Of a stretch of 64,000 nucleotides of DNA, positions 39,608-49,061 are shown in pieces. Every line of letters starts with the position of its first letter. Within the stretch, counting starts at the first letter, position 1. Below the pieces are notes generated by a model. That model made no database searches, was not told where the DNA came from, and saw only the letters and a list, made by a program, of their open reading frames with translations. The position numbers and the translations under genes were made by a program. The stretch spans positions 4,092,001-4,156,000 of the forward strand of contig NC_008709.1 in the NCBI RefSeq assembly GCF_000015285.1, written 5' to 3'. Origin of the DNA: Psychromonas ingrahamii 37. GTDB lineage: Bacteria > Pseudomonadota > Gammaproteobacteria > Enterobacterales > Psychromonadaceae.

Positions 39608-40634
39608 TTTAACCACCATCCGCTTAGTATTATTACTGTTAATGCTGCTGGTTATCGCTCTGACTGTCTTAGGGGTGTTACAAGGCCCTGCTGATATTTC
39701 ATTAAGTCATATTGGTACTATCTTCAAACAGGCTCTGTTTACTGCGCCAGGCAGTGATATTGCCAACTGGCAGCACAGCGTTATTATGGATATTCGTTTA
39801 CCGCGCGTTATTATTGCCCTGTTTGCCGGTGCAAGTTTAGCGTTATGCGGACTGGTCATGCAGGGAATGTTCCGTAATCCTCTGGCCTCCCCTTCCGTAT
39901 TAGGTGTTTCATCGGGTGCCTCATTAGGCGCTGTGATCGCTATTTATCTTGGTTTTTCCCTTATTTCCGCCTGGGCCATTCCACTGTTTGCTTTTATTGG
40001 TGCCGGAGTCTCGTTAAGCATTGTTTACCGCGTGGCCTCCAGCAGAGGACAAACGAATATCGCTACCCTGCTGCTTTCAGGCGTTGCCATCAGCGCACTT
40101 AATGTCGCCGCCACCTCATTATTACTGGCTTTATCCCTGAGTAATTGGGATGTCGCACGAATGATTATTTATTGGACCATGGGCGGACTTGATGGGCGCA
40201 CCTGGGATCATGTGCTTATTATTCTGCCGATTGTCCTGAGCGGATTTGTATTACTGCTATTTTATAGCAAACAATTAGATCTATTATTGTTAGGTGAGCA
40301 GCATGCTCTCTCGGTCGGTGTTGATGTACGCAAAACGCGCCTCAATCTTTTAATTATCAGCAGCGCGATGGTGGGAGCATCGGTTTCAGTGGTCGGCGGA
40401 ATCGGCTTTATCGGCTTGGTTGTACCGCATATTTTACGTTTATTATTAGGCCCCGCACACCGTTATCTGTTACCCGCCTGTTTATTTGGCGGAGCAATTA
40501 CGCTGCTTGGCGCAGATCTGTTTTTAAACAGTTTTTTTAGTGAGCAGGCTATTCCACTGGGTGTGGTGACGGCTGCGTTAGGAGCACCTTTCTTTCTATT
40601 TCTTTTAATCAAACAACGTTTTGTTTTAAGTTAG
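39597..40634 (+). CDS. btuC: FecCD/BtuC-type ABC permease
   Basis: A 345-residue inner-membrane permease with about ten helices. Family motifs are RLPRVIIALFAGASLALCG, FRNPLASPSVLGVSSGAS, and GGIGFIGLVVPHILR, the cytoplasmic coupling region. It overlaps btuF by 11 bases and precedes the ATPase by 13. It forms the dimeric channel of the B12 importer. Confidence 0.88.
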   Translation: MFTNLTTIRLVLLLLMLLVIALTVLGVLQGPADISLSHIGTIFKQALFTAPGSDIANWQHSVIMDIRLPRVIIALFAGASLALCGLVMQGMFRNPLASPSVLGVSSGASLGAVIAIYLGFSLISAWAIPLFAFIGAGVSLSIVYRVASSRGQTNIATLLLSGVAISALNVAATSLLLALSLSNWDVARMIIYWTMGGLDGRTWDHVLIILPIVLSGFVLLLFYSKQLDLLLLGEQHALSVGVDVRKTRLNLLIISSAMVGASVSVVGGIGFIGLVVPHILRLLLGPAHRYLLPACLFGGAITLLGADLFLNSFFSEQAIPLGVVTAALGAPFFLFLLIKQRFVLS

Positions 40635-40647
40635 TGGAGCCTTATTT

Positions 40648-41469
40648 ATGTCGCCTTTAAGTTGTACCAAGCTCGCTTTCTCCTATGATAAAAAACCGTT
40701 ATTAACGGATATTAATTTAGACTTTAAAACCGGCCAATTTGTTGGCCTGATCGGTGCCAATGGCTCGGGTAAAAGTACCCTGTTGCAACTGCTGTTAGGC
40801 TTGATAAAACAACAATCGGGTAGCGTCAACCTTAATGGTGTGAATATTCATGCGCAAAAGCGTCGCGATATCGCCAAACAATTAGCCTTTGTGCCACAAT
40901 CTATTGAACTGCCCTATGCTTTTACTGTACAGGCTCTGGTTGCGATGGGACGAAACCCCTACCTTGGGCCCTTTGAGTTAGAAACGGCGGAAGATACCAG
41001 AATTATTCAGGAGGCGATGCTGAAAACCGATATAATCCACCTTAAAACGCGCTCGGTAACCACCTTATCGGGTGGCGAAAAGCAGCGGGTTATTATCGCC
41101 CGCGCACTGGCTCAGCAGGCCGCGACTATTTTGCTTGATGAGCCGATCGCAAGCTTAGATATTTGCCACCAAATAGAAACCCTGCAGTTAATACAATCGC
41201 TAACGCAATCGGGAAAGTTAGCCATCACGGCACTTCATGACCTTAACCTTGCAGCAAGTTATTGTGATCGTTTAATATTGCTCGGGGAGACTGAGTTCAA
41301 TCATGGCGCAGGAAAGGCTAATTCAGGGCGAACTATTATTGCAGATGGCACCCCGGAACAGGTGCTTAACCAGAAAAATCTAAGCACATACTTTTCCATT
41401 AATGCTGATATAATTAAAATCAACAATAAAATCAGTTTGGCAAATATTAGTCCGGTTAAAAAAGACTAG
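40648..41469 (+). CDS. btuD: ABC transporter ATP-binding protein, BtuD-like
   Basis: The 273-residue ATPase has Walker A GANGSGKST, the signature LSGGEKQR, Walker B ILLDEPIASLD and the switch His in TALHDLNLA. It completes the BtuF-C-D importer. Its C-terminal extension (about 40 residues) contains FSINADIIKI, as is usual for iron/B12-type ATPases. Confidence 0.9.
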   Translation: MSPLSCTKLAFSYDKKPLLTDINLDFKTGQFVGLIGANGSGKSTLLQLLLGLIKQQSGSVNLNGVNIHAQKRRDIAKQLAFVPQSIELPYAFTVQALVAMGRNPYLGPFELETAEDTRIIQEAMLKTDIIHLKTRSVTTLSGGEKQRVIIARALAQQAATILLDEPIASLDICHQIETLQLIQSLTQSGKLAITALHDLNLAASYCDRLILLGETEFNHGAGKANSGRTIIADGTPEQVLNQKNLSTYFSINADIIKINNKISLANISPVKKD

Positions 41470-41610
41470 GATAACGATTCAAAAAAATTAACTAACGTCC
41501 GACGACAATTCGGATTCGCTCGTCTTTCAGTCGAGTTTAAAATAGGACCTGTGTGAACGTTTTTTCTGTAACGCATTAGCTTTAATAATAGAAATAGGAA
41601 TAAATAAAGT

Positions 41611-42609
41611 ATGGCAATAGACAACATAACCATGATCACTGCCAATTTCTCTGTTGTGGTGCAGCAAATCAATGAAGCGATGCCGTTATGGTTTCAACAG
41701 GGTGGCCTAATAATGTGGTTGTTACTGTTAACTTCATTTTTAACCACTGTTGTCACTCTGGAGCGTTGTTTTGTTTGGCTCCATTACTACTTTAAGAAAG
41801 AACACTTGCCACTGCTCGATTGTTTTGCCTATTTAAATAAAAAAGAAAAAACCAAGGCACTGCTCGCATGCCAGCGTTTAGATACACCCGCTTTAAATAT
41901 GTTGGCATTTGGTATCAACGCCCTGCCATTTTCGCCCAATGAAAAAATGGAATCCTACGCAGAACGGAAAATCCACAATATGTCCCGCGGGCAAACTTTA
42001 CTCGATACCGTGATAACCCTTGCCCCAATGCTTGGCATCTTAGGCACAGTATTGGGTATTATTCACTCTTTTAATATTCTCGGTGTACAGGGAGTCAACA
42101 ACCCCACTGAGGTCGTTGCAGGTATCGCACAGGCTTTAGTGTCAACTGCGATGGGTTTATCGGTTGCGCTATTGGCATTATTACCCTTTAATCTATTTCG
42201 CGCACTACTGCAAAGACTGACACTGCATTTGGAAGGTGTGGGCAGTGAATTTTATCATATTTGCCATCAGCAGCGCCTTATCTCCAATGAGCTCAGTGAA
42301 ATTATGAAAACGCAAGAGTTGAGTCGTACTAACAAGGATAACGAAGAAGTGTTTAAGTACACAGTGCAGAAAGACAGTGAAATGCCTTATCATTACGAGT
42401 TTAAAGAGGGGTCAGATGAAGTGAAGGTTAATCTTCATGAGGAAATGAAAGAGCTGCATAAAACCTCGCAGGAATCACTGGCCGAGATGTACACCAGCCC
42501 CATTAGTAAAAAGAAAGAGTATTTCAGCATTGATGAGCTTAAATTACAAAAGCAGAAAGAGACTGCTCGGCAGGTACAAAAAGAGTCTTTCAGGAATAAA
42601 ACGCGATGA
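41611..42609 (+). CDS. exbB: ExbB/TolQ-type proton channel with extended tail
   Basis: A 332-residue inner-membrane motor subunit with three helices (about 32-52, 132-155, 175-198) and the conserved stretch TLAPMLGILGTVLGIIHSF. The last 100 residues are a charged, helical cytoplasmic tail not present in ordinary ExbB (about 220-240 residues). It overlaps exbD by four bases. Position directly behind the B12 importer suggests a dedicated energiser for BtuB. Confidence 0.88.
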   Translation: MAIDNITMITANFSVVVQQINEAMPLWFQQGGLIMWLLLLTSFLTTVVTLERCFVWLHYYFKKEHLPLLDCFAYLNKKEKTKALLACQRLDTPALNMLAFGINALPFSPNEKMESYAERKIHNMSRGQTLLDTVITLAPMLGILGTVLGIIHSFNILGVQGVNNPTEVVAGIAQALVSTAMGLSVALLALLPFNLFRALLQRLTLHLEGVGSEFYHICHQQRLISNELSEIMKTQELSRTNKDNEEVFKYTVQKDSEMPYHYEFKEGSDEVKVNLHEEMKELHKTSQESLAEMYTSPISKKKEYFSIDELKLQKQKETARQVQKESFRNKTR

Positions 42610-43010
42610 AATTAAGCAAGAAAAATTTTCAACAGCCTGCCCGATTTGAGTTGTTACCCCTGCTTGATGTGATTTTTTTATTACTGATTTTTTTTGTTTT
42701 TGTTATGCTTAAAATGACTATGCAAAGTAGTATTAATATTGAATTACCGCAGTTAGTTGATAGCCAGCAACAAACTGAGGAGCTGTTAGTTATTAGTATA
42801 AACAGCAAAAATCAACTTTTTATTAATGAGGAAGTAACCACTGAAGAGCTTATGTTGGCGCAAGTTATTAACTTGCAAAAAGACAATAAATTACCCATAT
42901 TAATACGTGGTGACAAAAAATCCGATTTAGGTGTCGCCTTATCAATTTTGGATAAACTACGCTTGTCCGGATTCCATCATGTTGCTTTTGCAACCGACAA
43001 AGACCAATGA
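42606..43010 (+). CDS. exbD: ExbD/TolR-type motor subunit
   Basis: A 134-residue protein with one N-terminal helix containing the proton-carrying aspartate in LLPLLDVIFLLLIFF and a periplasmic domain ending FHHVAFATD. It is translationally coupled to exbB through ATGA. Confidence 0.9.
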   Translation: MKLSKKNFQQPARFELLPLLDVIFLLLIFFVFVMLKMTMQSSINIELPQLVDSQQQTEELLVISINSKNQLFINEEVTTEELMLAQVINLQKDNKLPILIRGDKKSDLGVALSILDKLRLSGFHHVAFATDKDQ

Positions 43011-43025
43011 AAGTGACGGTGGTGC

Positions 43026-43877
43026 ATGAAAATAATTAGCTCTTATTTCCCTTTTCTTATTATCAGCCTTGTTTTCTATGGTTTTATTTTTCTTTATCTT
43101 GATCAACCCAAGCGCATTACAACACTGCCGCTAAATTCCGGCGAGCAATCGGTTCAAGTCCAGTTTATTTCCCAACCTAACAAAGGACAGAATCCAGCAG
43201 AAGATAAACTAGCAGCACCAACCGAGCAGAAAATAGTAGAGGCGAAATCCTACGTTACAGAAGAAGAAGTCGTAGAAAGAGCAAAAGTTAAGTCAAAAAA
43301 AGTAATAAAATACAGTGCAAAAAGCTTAATACTTTCTGAATCAGAAATTAAATTAAGAAAGCAGGCATTGCTGGAAAGCTTTGCAACAGCCGGTACCGAT
43401 AATGTGGCGAAGTTAAAAGCAGAGATTTTTCTCGAGCAACTTGCAACGGAGAAAATATTAACCAACGAAACAGAGCAACTGAGCAAAACAAAAGACCAAG
43501 CCTCTTCACCACAAACGAGCAACGGTCCAGCAAAGAAGGCGGTTATAAAAAAATCCCCCTCAGAAAACAGCTCATCACTGGCCAGTAGCACAAAAAATCA
43601 AGGCGTATTGCAGGAAGCCATTGTCGTTTCCGGTCGCAAACCTGTCTACCCGCAACGCGCCATTTTGCGTAACCAGCAAGGCCGAGTAGTCATAAAATTA
43701 ACCATCACCAAAAAAGGTCTGCCCAAAAACCCTAAAATACTAACTTCTAGCGGATTCCCCCTTTTGGATGATGCGGTGCTGGCTTTTGTTGACCAGGAAT
43801 TATTTATGCCCGCGCTGCAAGGCGAAGATCAAGTGATGTCAGAGCAACTTTTCGCTTTTCGTTTTGAGCTTAATTAG
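43026..43877 (+). CDS. tonB: TonB-like energy transducer
   Basis: A 283-residue protein with an N-terminal helix (about 7-24), a long charged periplasmic linker that is Lys/Glu-rich and not the usual Pro-rich type, and a C-terminal TonB domain (about 205-283) with KPVYPQRAILRNQQGRVVI and GFPLLDDAVLAF. It lies 15 bases after exbD and closes the uptake module. The three energiser genes probably serve the B12 receptor, but could also power others. Confidence 0.85.
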   Translation: MKIISSYFPFLIISLVFYGFIFLYLDQPKRITTLPLNSGEQSVQVQFISQPNKGQNPAEDKLAAPTEQKIVEAKSYVTEEEVVERAKVKSKKVIKYSAKSLILSESEIKLRKQALLESFATAGTDNVAKLKAEIFLEQLATEKILTNETEQLSKTKDQASSPQTSNGPAKKAVIKKSPSENSSSLASSTKNQGVLQEAIVVSGRKPVYPQRAILRNQQGRVVIKLTITKKGLPKNPKILTSSGFPLLDDAVLAFVDQELFMPALQGEDQVMSEQLFAFRFELN

Positions 43878-44109
43878 TCCATAACAATCACAGTCGGGTT
43901 ATTGAGACTTCGAAGTAAGGTCAAAATATTTTCAATATCCGCAACAACGATCAAATATCAATCAATCCTCCCCATTAACCATGATCATTTACCAGCTATA
44001 TGGCATCTAATTTTAAATATTTTTTATATGTTGTCATTCTATTTACCCCGTTAAGTTCATTAACTCTTAACTGGGGCGTATGAACCATGTCAGCTGACTC
44101 TGTAGCTGT

Positions 44110-44877
44110 TTATTCAATTGCTTCTAGTTCTTTTACTTCTTCACTGGCATTTTCTTCTTGTTTAGGAAGACGCTCTAACACTTTATTAAAGTTGCGCATT
44201 GAGTGTAAATGCAGATAAATCAATTCAAGACCATCATTTTTCATCAATGTTGACAATGCTTCTTGAGAAAGAGCTTTCAATTTTTCACGGTTAATCACTT
44301 TGAACCCGGTTAAGGAGCGTTCTTCACCCGACGACAAAGTAAACTTAGCACCCATATCTTCAAATAAATCAAGTTCATTTAATGCCTGACAAAATAATTG
44401 TGTGCGTTTATAGTGAGTTTGATAGTCTTGTAAAAAATCGAGCACCTTACCCAAGTATTCAGTCTGTTCTCCATCAGCGTCAAATAAACGCTCACCAAGC
44501 CCTTCTTGATTACAACCGTCATAATTTTCATCAAGACATAAGGTCAATGTTTTTCCATCGTCAGTACTGGCAAATACAAACGGATAGCGACGAATAAACG
44601 CAGGTACGTAATTAGCTTTCCACGATCCCTCTTGATCGACATAAAGATTTTCATCTTCACGTACACCCATAATAACCACAGGTAATAACTCATCACCGCT
44701 ACCTGCAAACACAATTGAGTATTCTTCAAACGCCTTGGAAAATTCCACTGCCATTAAAGGCACAGAATTCACTTTTTTGGCATAATTATAATTATTACCC
44801 GCTTTAATAGACCAATCGATATGACGTTTGTTATTTAATGCCTCTACTTGCCCATAAATCAATAATTGTGTTGCCAT
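44110..44877 (-). CDS. SapC-family protein
   Basis: A soluble protein of 255 residues from the ATG at 44877. The alternative ATG at 44883 has its ggag site only two bases away and so is less likely. It shows the SapC-family pattern, with VPLMAVEFSKAFEEY, SWKANYVPAFIRRYPF, and NYDGCNQEGLGERLF. The family is named from Campylobacter S-layer and related clusters, but members here are usually uncharacterised. The gene is isolated, with long non-coding sequence upstream. It has no signal peptide. Confidence 0.8.
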   Translation of the reverse strand: MATQLLIYGQVEALNNKRHIDWSIKAGNNYNYAKKVNSVPLMAVEFSKAFEEYSIVFAGSGDELLPVVIMGVREDENLYVDQEGSWKANYVPAFIRRYPFVFASTDDGKTLTLCLDENYDGCNQEGLGERLFDADGEQTEYLGKVLDFLQDYQTHYKRTQLFCQALNELDLFEDMGAKFTLSSGEERSLTGFKVINREKLKALSQEALSTLMKNDGLELIYLHLHSMRNFNKVLERLPKQEENASEEVKELEAIE

Positions 44878-44883
44878 TGACAT

Positions 44884-45727
44884 TTCTCCTTGTTTAATTT
44901 TATTACGAATTAAGTATTCGCAACACTACTTATAAATATTCACTCTGTTATCAAGCCGCTGCTATCCATGCCGTTCTGGTCTGACCGCTATTTATGAAAG
45001 ACCAAAAGGTATTTAGCATCCTGTCATTGAGCAATATCCCATAAGTCCATCTGACTGTCCGCAGGTTAAATCAAAGACCAGACAGTGATGAGCCCGCTAA
45101 CGATCAGCAAATGTCCCTGTCTGGCAATTTTATTGTTTATTGTTGAGGTTACTGAATTTAAATCCATAGGCTACAACTTCCTTGTATAACGACCACACAA
45201 AAAAACGTTCTTATGCGTTGAAGTACAGTCCCTGTTTTGTAAGTCATATTATTCGACTGACTTAACTGCTAACACCTGCTGAAAAAGACTCTCCATCTTG
45301 TCGCTTGTTTATTAATAATGATTAATCATTATTTGTTAAGTATTAAGTAAACCCTGTACTCACAAAAAAGCATGAATTTAACAATAGAGCAATATAAAAA
45401 AGTTTAATTATCACTAATCAGTCAACAGGCAGGACAGTTTAAGAAAAAACAATAGAGATTACATGGCCTGGCATTGCGAAAATAAGCCACTATAAAGGGG
45501 AAAAATCGGTAGGTTTTATTGTATTCAATAAATATTATATTGGATTTTATAAAGAATGAAGTATTACAATATACTGATTAAACTAATATTTTTATATGAA
45601 AAGGCAAAATATAGCTCCTTGCCAACACATTTAAAGAAGCCATTAATATGCAGTATTGACGGCATAGGACAAAGATAAACCACTTAAAGAGAGATTTTTT
45701 AATCTCAGGGAGCTTTAGTGGATCAAT
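44884..45727. other. Long non-coding interval
   Basis: No gene is seen over about 840 bases. An extended hairpin pairs ccacttaaag with ctttagtgg around gagatttttt/aatctc (45680-45721). The remainder is AT-rich, with no feature I can support beyond the promoter expected for the SapC-family gene. Confidence 0.5.
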
Positions 45728-45764
45728 AAAAAAACCGCTTAGCAGTAACTTAAGCGGTTTTTTT
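45728..45764 (-). terminator. Bidirectional intrinsic terminator
   Basis: The stem aaaccgctta / taagcggttt is flanked by A and T runs on both sides. On the minus strand it follows the curA stop by about 40 bases. Confidence 0.85.
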
Positions 45765-45804
45765 ATTTATGGTATTTAATTTACAATATAAATTAAATTA
45801 TCGT

Positions 45805-46848
45805 TTACTGTAAATTATCAGGTCCAACACGCACGATAAGCTTACCAAAGTTTTCACCCTGCAGCAGCCCGATAAAAGCAGATGGTGCATTTTCTAAACC
45901 ATCGACAATCTGCTCTTTATATTTAATTTTTCCGTCACTTAACCATTCCCCCATCGCTTCACTAAACTCATTATAGCGATCACCATAATCATCAAAAACA
46001 ATAAATCCCTGGGCTTTAATGCGTTTAACTAACAAAGTACCCATCAGCATAGAAAGTCTATCGGGGCCCTCAGGAAGCTCTGTGGCGTTATATTGTGAGA
46101 TTAAACCACAGACAGGAATACGTGCTTTAGTGTTTAATAATGGAAAAACGGCATCAAAAACCTTACCGCCAACACTTTCAAAGTAGACATCGATACCGTT
46201 ATCGCAGGCCTTGCTTAATTGCTCTGCTAAATTTTCCGATTTATGATCCAGACAAAAATCAAACCCCAACTGCTCAACTGCGTACCTGCATTTTTCTGCA
46301 CCGCCCGCAATCCCGACCACTTTACAGCCTTTTAATTTAGCTATTTGTCCAACTAAACTACCGACTGCGCCGGTTGCTGCGGCAACCACTACGGTTTCAC
46401 CGGCCTGTGGTTGACCAATATCGAGTAAGCCCATATAAGCGGTTAAACCAGGCATTCCTAACACACCCAGCGCATAGGAGTGGTGTGCCAGGCTGGCATC
46501 GATTTTAAGCAGACTCTGACCGTCAGAGACCGCATAATCTTGCCATCCGGCAAAGGCGACAACCCAATCCCCCACTACAAAATCAGGATTATGTGACTGT
46601 TCAATACGGCATACTGCTCCACCAACCAGAGGCTCTCCCAATTCCACCGCCGGCGCATAGGATTTAGCATCACTCATACGACCACGCATATAAGGATCTA
46701 AAGAAAGATAGACGCTGCGTAATAAAACCTCACCTTCTTTAATTGCCGGGACAGCTGTTTCAACCAGATTAAAATCAGCGCGGACGGGCGCGCCAACCGG
46801 ACGCGATGCTAATAAAAATTGGCGATTGACTTGTTTAGTTTGACTCAT
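45805..46848 (-). CDS. curA: NADPH-dependent medium-chain reductase, CurA-like
   Basis: A zinc-independent medium-chain dehydrogenase/reductase that reduces activated double bonds of alkenals and ketones. From memory it closely follows E. coli CurA: LSLDPYMRGRMSD, GVLGMPGLTAYMGLLDIGQP, AAATGAVGSLVGQ (nucleotide binding), and DGLENAPSAFIGLLQG. Length is 347 residues from the ATG at 46848. The open frame runs to a TTG at 46860, but the ATG with its ggaa upstream is preferred. It is the last gene of a carbonyl-detoxification group. Confidence 0.92.
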   Translation of the reverse strand: MSQTKQVNRQFLLASRPVGAPVRADFNLVETAVPAIKEGEVLLRSVYLSLDPYMRGRMSDAKSYAPAVELGEPLVGGAVCRIEQSHNPDFVVGDWVVAFAGWQDYAVSDGQSLLKIDASLAHHSYALGVLGMPGLTAYMGLLDIGQPQAGETVVVAAATGAVGSLVGQIAKLKGCKVVGIAGGAEKCRYAVEQLGFDFCLDHKSENLAEQLSKACDNGIDVYFESVGGKVFDAVFPLLNTKARIPVCGLISQYNATELPEGPDRLSMLMGTLLVKRIKAQGFIVFDDYGDRYNEFSEAMGEWLSDGKIKYKEQIVDGLENAPSAFIGLLQGENFGKLIVRVGPDNLQ

Positions 46849-46881
46849 AAATAATTCCAATCTGTGCTAGGAGGGCTTTCC

Positions 46882-46938
46882 ACTTTGACTGGGGAAGCTT
46901 TCAGCCATCACTGCGCTGAAAGCTTCCCCAGCTAAAGT
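46882..46938. promoter_or_regulatory. Long perfect inverted repeat between curA and yqhD
   Basis: A 16-base stem ctggggaagctttcag pairs exactly with its complement across an 11-base loop, extended by acttt/aaagt outside. It lacks a T run on either strand. It could be a terminator-like processing hairpin after yqhD or an operator in front of curA. Confidence 0.55.
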
Positions 46939-46960
46939 ATCAAGAAAGGGAAAGTGGTTA

Positions 46961-48118
46961 TTAACTTGCTTGTTCTAATATTTGGCGACTGATTGCAAGG
47001 GTAATTTCTTTCGTTTCACCTAGCTCCACCATGCCATGACCTTCCAGATTAGCCATTAGAATATCAATATCTGCGGCGCCTAATTCAATATCTGACAAGC
47101 GGATAGGCATCGCCATTTTCTGGAAAAAATCTTCCGTCAAGGCGATAGCTTGATCAATTCTCTGATCTTCACTGCCCTGGGTAATATGCCAAACACGCTC
47201 TGCATATTGCAGCAGTTTTTCATGTTTCGCTGTCCGGCGCACTTTCATTACTGCAGGTAAAACAATCGACAGAGTACGCGCATGATCAATTTCGTAAGCG
47301 CCCGTCAGCTCATGACCTATCATATGGGTAGCCCAATCCTGCGGTACACCGGCACCAATCAGACCATTTAATGCCATAGTGGCAGACCACATAATATTAG
47401 CGCGGACGTCAAGATTATCTTTGGTTTCCGGCTGCAGCGCTTTAGGCCCTTCTTCAATTAAGGTTTGTAATAGACCTTCAGCAAAACGGTCTTGTACTTT
47501 TCCACTAACACTATAGGTAAGGTACTGCTCCATAGTATGGATAAAAGCATCCACCACACCGTTACTGATTTGTCGATCCGATAACGACAGAGTAACCGCA
47601 GGATCTAACACTGCAAATTGTGGCCGCACCGCAGCACTTGAGAAGGGTAATTTATTGCCGTCACGTGTTACCACAGCATTAGTATTTGTCTCAGAACCGG
47701 TTGCCGGTAAGGTCAGCACAACACCAATCGGTAAGGCACTTTCTATCGGCTGTTGTTTAGCCAGAATATCCCAAGGATCATCACCCGCATAAAGCGCTGC
47801 TGCCGCAATAAATTTACAACCGTCAGCCACAGAACCGCCACCAACAGCCATTATATAATCGATATCATGCTCTTTAATGACGGCCTGCGCTTTCATTAAA
47901 GTATCGTACTTTGGATTAGGCTCAATGCCTGAAAATTCAAACCAAGTATGATCTTTTAACGCATTGACCACCTGATCATAAACGCCATTATTTTTTATGG
48001 AACCACCGCCATAAACAACTAATACTTTGGCATCCTTTGGGATCTCGGTAGAGAGTTTATCGATTTGACCTTCACCAAAATGAATACGTGTCTGATTTTG
48101 AAAACTGAAATTTAACAT
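46961..48118 (-). CDS. yqhD: NADPH-dependent aldehyde reductase (iron-type alcohol dehydrogenase)
   Basis: Group-III alcohol dehydrogenase that reduces short-chain toxic aldehydes. The 385 residues follow YqhD of E. coli closely: VVYGGGSIKNNGVYDQV, AVGGGSVADG (nucleotide binding), NGLIGAGVPQDWATHMIGHE with metal-binding His residues, and LQYAERVWHITQGSEDQRID. It lies between the DJ-1-like gene and curA on the same strand. Confidence 0.93.
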   Translation of the reverse strand: MLNFSFQNQTRIHFGEGQIDKLSTEIPKDAKVLVVYGGGSIKNNGVYDQVVNALKDHTWFEFSGIEPNPKYDTLMKAQAVIKEHDIDYIMAVGGGSVADGCKFIAAAALYAGDDPWDILAKQQPIESALPIGVVLTLPATGSETNTNAVVTRDGNKLPFSSAAVRPQFAVLDPAVTLSLSDRQISNGVVDAFIHTMEQYLTYSVSGKVQDRFAEGLLQTLIEEGPKALQPETKDNLDVRANIMWSATMALNGLIGAGVPQDWATHMIGHELTGAYEIDHARTLSIVLPAVMKVRRTAKHEKLLQYAERVWHITQGSEDQRIDQAIALTEDFFQKMAMPIRLSDIELGAADIDILMANLEGHGMVELGETKEITLAISRQILEQAS

Positions 48119-48207
48119 ATGACTTCCTACTGTTTATTGGCAATATGAGCCACTTAATTAAGGGGCTCATATTTAAATTGCTCTAATTTAAGCGGCTATT
48201 ATTTAAG

Positions 48208-48903
48208 CTACTTTTGTGTCGTCAGGTGCTTCATTAATTTTTCTGCAACCAACGCTGAACTGGCTGGGTTTTGCCCTGAAATAATCAGTCCATCCTGTAC
48301 CGCAAAGGCTGACCAATCGGCACCTTTTTGATATTCTGCGCCACGTTTAATGAGTTCATCTTCCAGTAAAAAAGGTACGATATCGGTTAACTGTACGCCT
48401 TCTTCTTCGCTATTGGTAAAACCTGAAACGACTTTACCTTTAACTGCAAACTCTCCGTCAGGGTTTTTAACATTAAGCAACGCGGCAGTCGCATGACACA
48501 CGGCAGCAACAGGTTTGTTAGCTGTTAAAAATGATTCAATCAAGCTAATTGAATCAGCATTTTCCGTCAAGTCCCATAATGGGCCATGACCACCAGGGTA
48601 GAAAACAGTGTCATAGTCCGCTGCATTAATATCTGCTAACACTTTAGTGTTCTTTAATTGCAACTGCCCATCGCTATCTTCGGCAAAACGTCGAGTTGAG
48701 TCACTTTGAAAATCTTCGGTATCACTGTTTGGATCGATAGGTGGCTGTCCACCAGCTGGTGAAGCCAGAGTGATTTCAACGCCTGCATCTTTAAAAATAT
48801 AATAAGGTGCAGCAAACTCTTCTATCCAAAATCCGGTTTTATTACCTGTATTGCCCAGTTCAGAGTGCGAAGTTAATACCATTAATATTTTTTTAGCATT
48901 CAT
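48208..48903 (-). CDS. DJ-1/PfpI-family protein, glyoxalase III / Hsp31-like
   Basis: A 231-residue class-I glutamine-amidotransferase-like protein. The nucleophile elbow is AVCHATAAL (Cys about 135), preceded by FYPGGHGPLWDL and an acidic residue early in the chain. This subgroup degrades methylglyoxal or acts as a chaperone. Context beside two aldehyde/enone reductases supports carbonyl detoxification. It faces the divergent LysR regulator across 158 bases. Confidence 0.85.
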   Translation of the reverse strand: MNAKKILMVLTSHSELGNTGNKTGFWIEEFAAPYYIFKDAGVEITLASPAGGQPPIDPNSDTEDFQSDSTRRFAEDSDGQLQLKNTKVLADINAADYDTVFYPGGHGPLWDLTENADSISLIESFLTANKPVAAVCHATAALLNVKNPDGEFAVKGKVVSGFTNSEEEGVQLTDIVPFLLEDELIKRGAEYQKGADWSAFAVQDGLIISGQNPASSALVAEKLMKHLTTQK

Positions 48904-49061
48904 ATTTTTTATATCCTTTATGTAGTGTTAAATAGATTGTGTGTGATTAATTTATGTGATTAGTGTATGCCGGTATAGGAATTTTAACAATGCAGACATA
49001 ACTGACATCATTGTTACAATAATTGATACAATAGATAAATATTTAGCTATAGAGAGAAATA

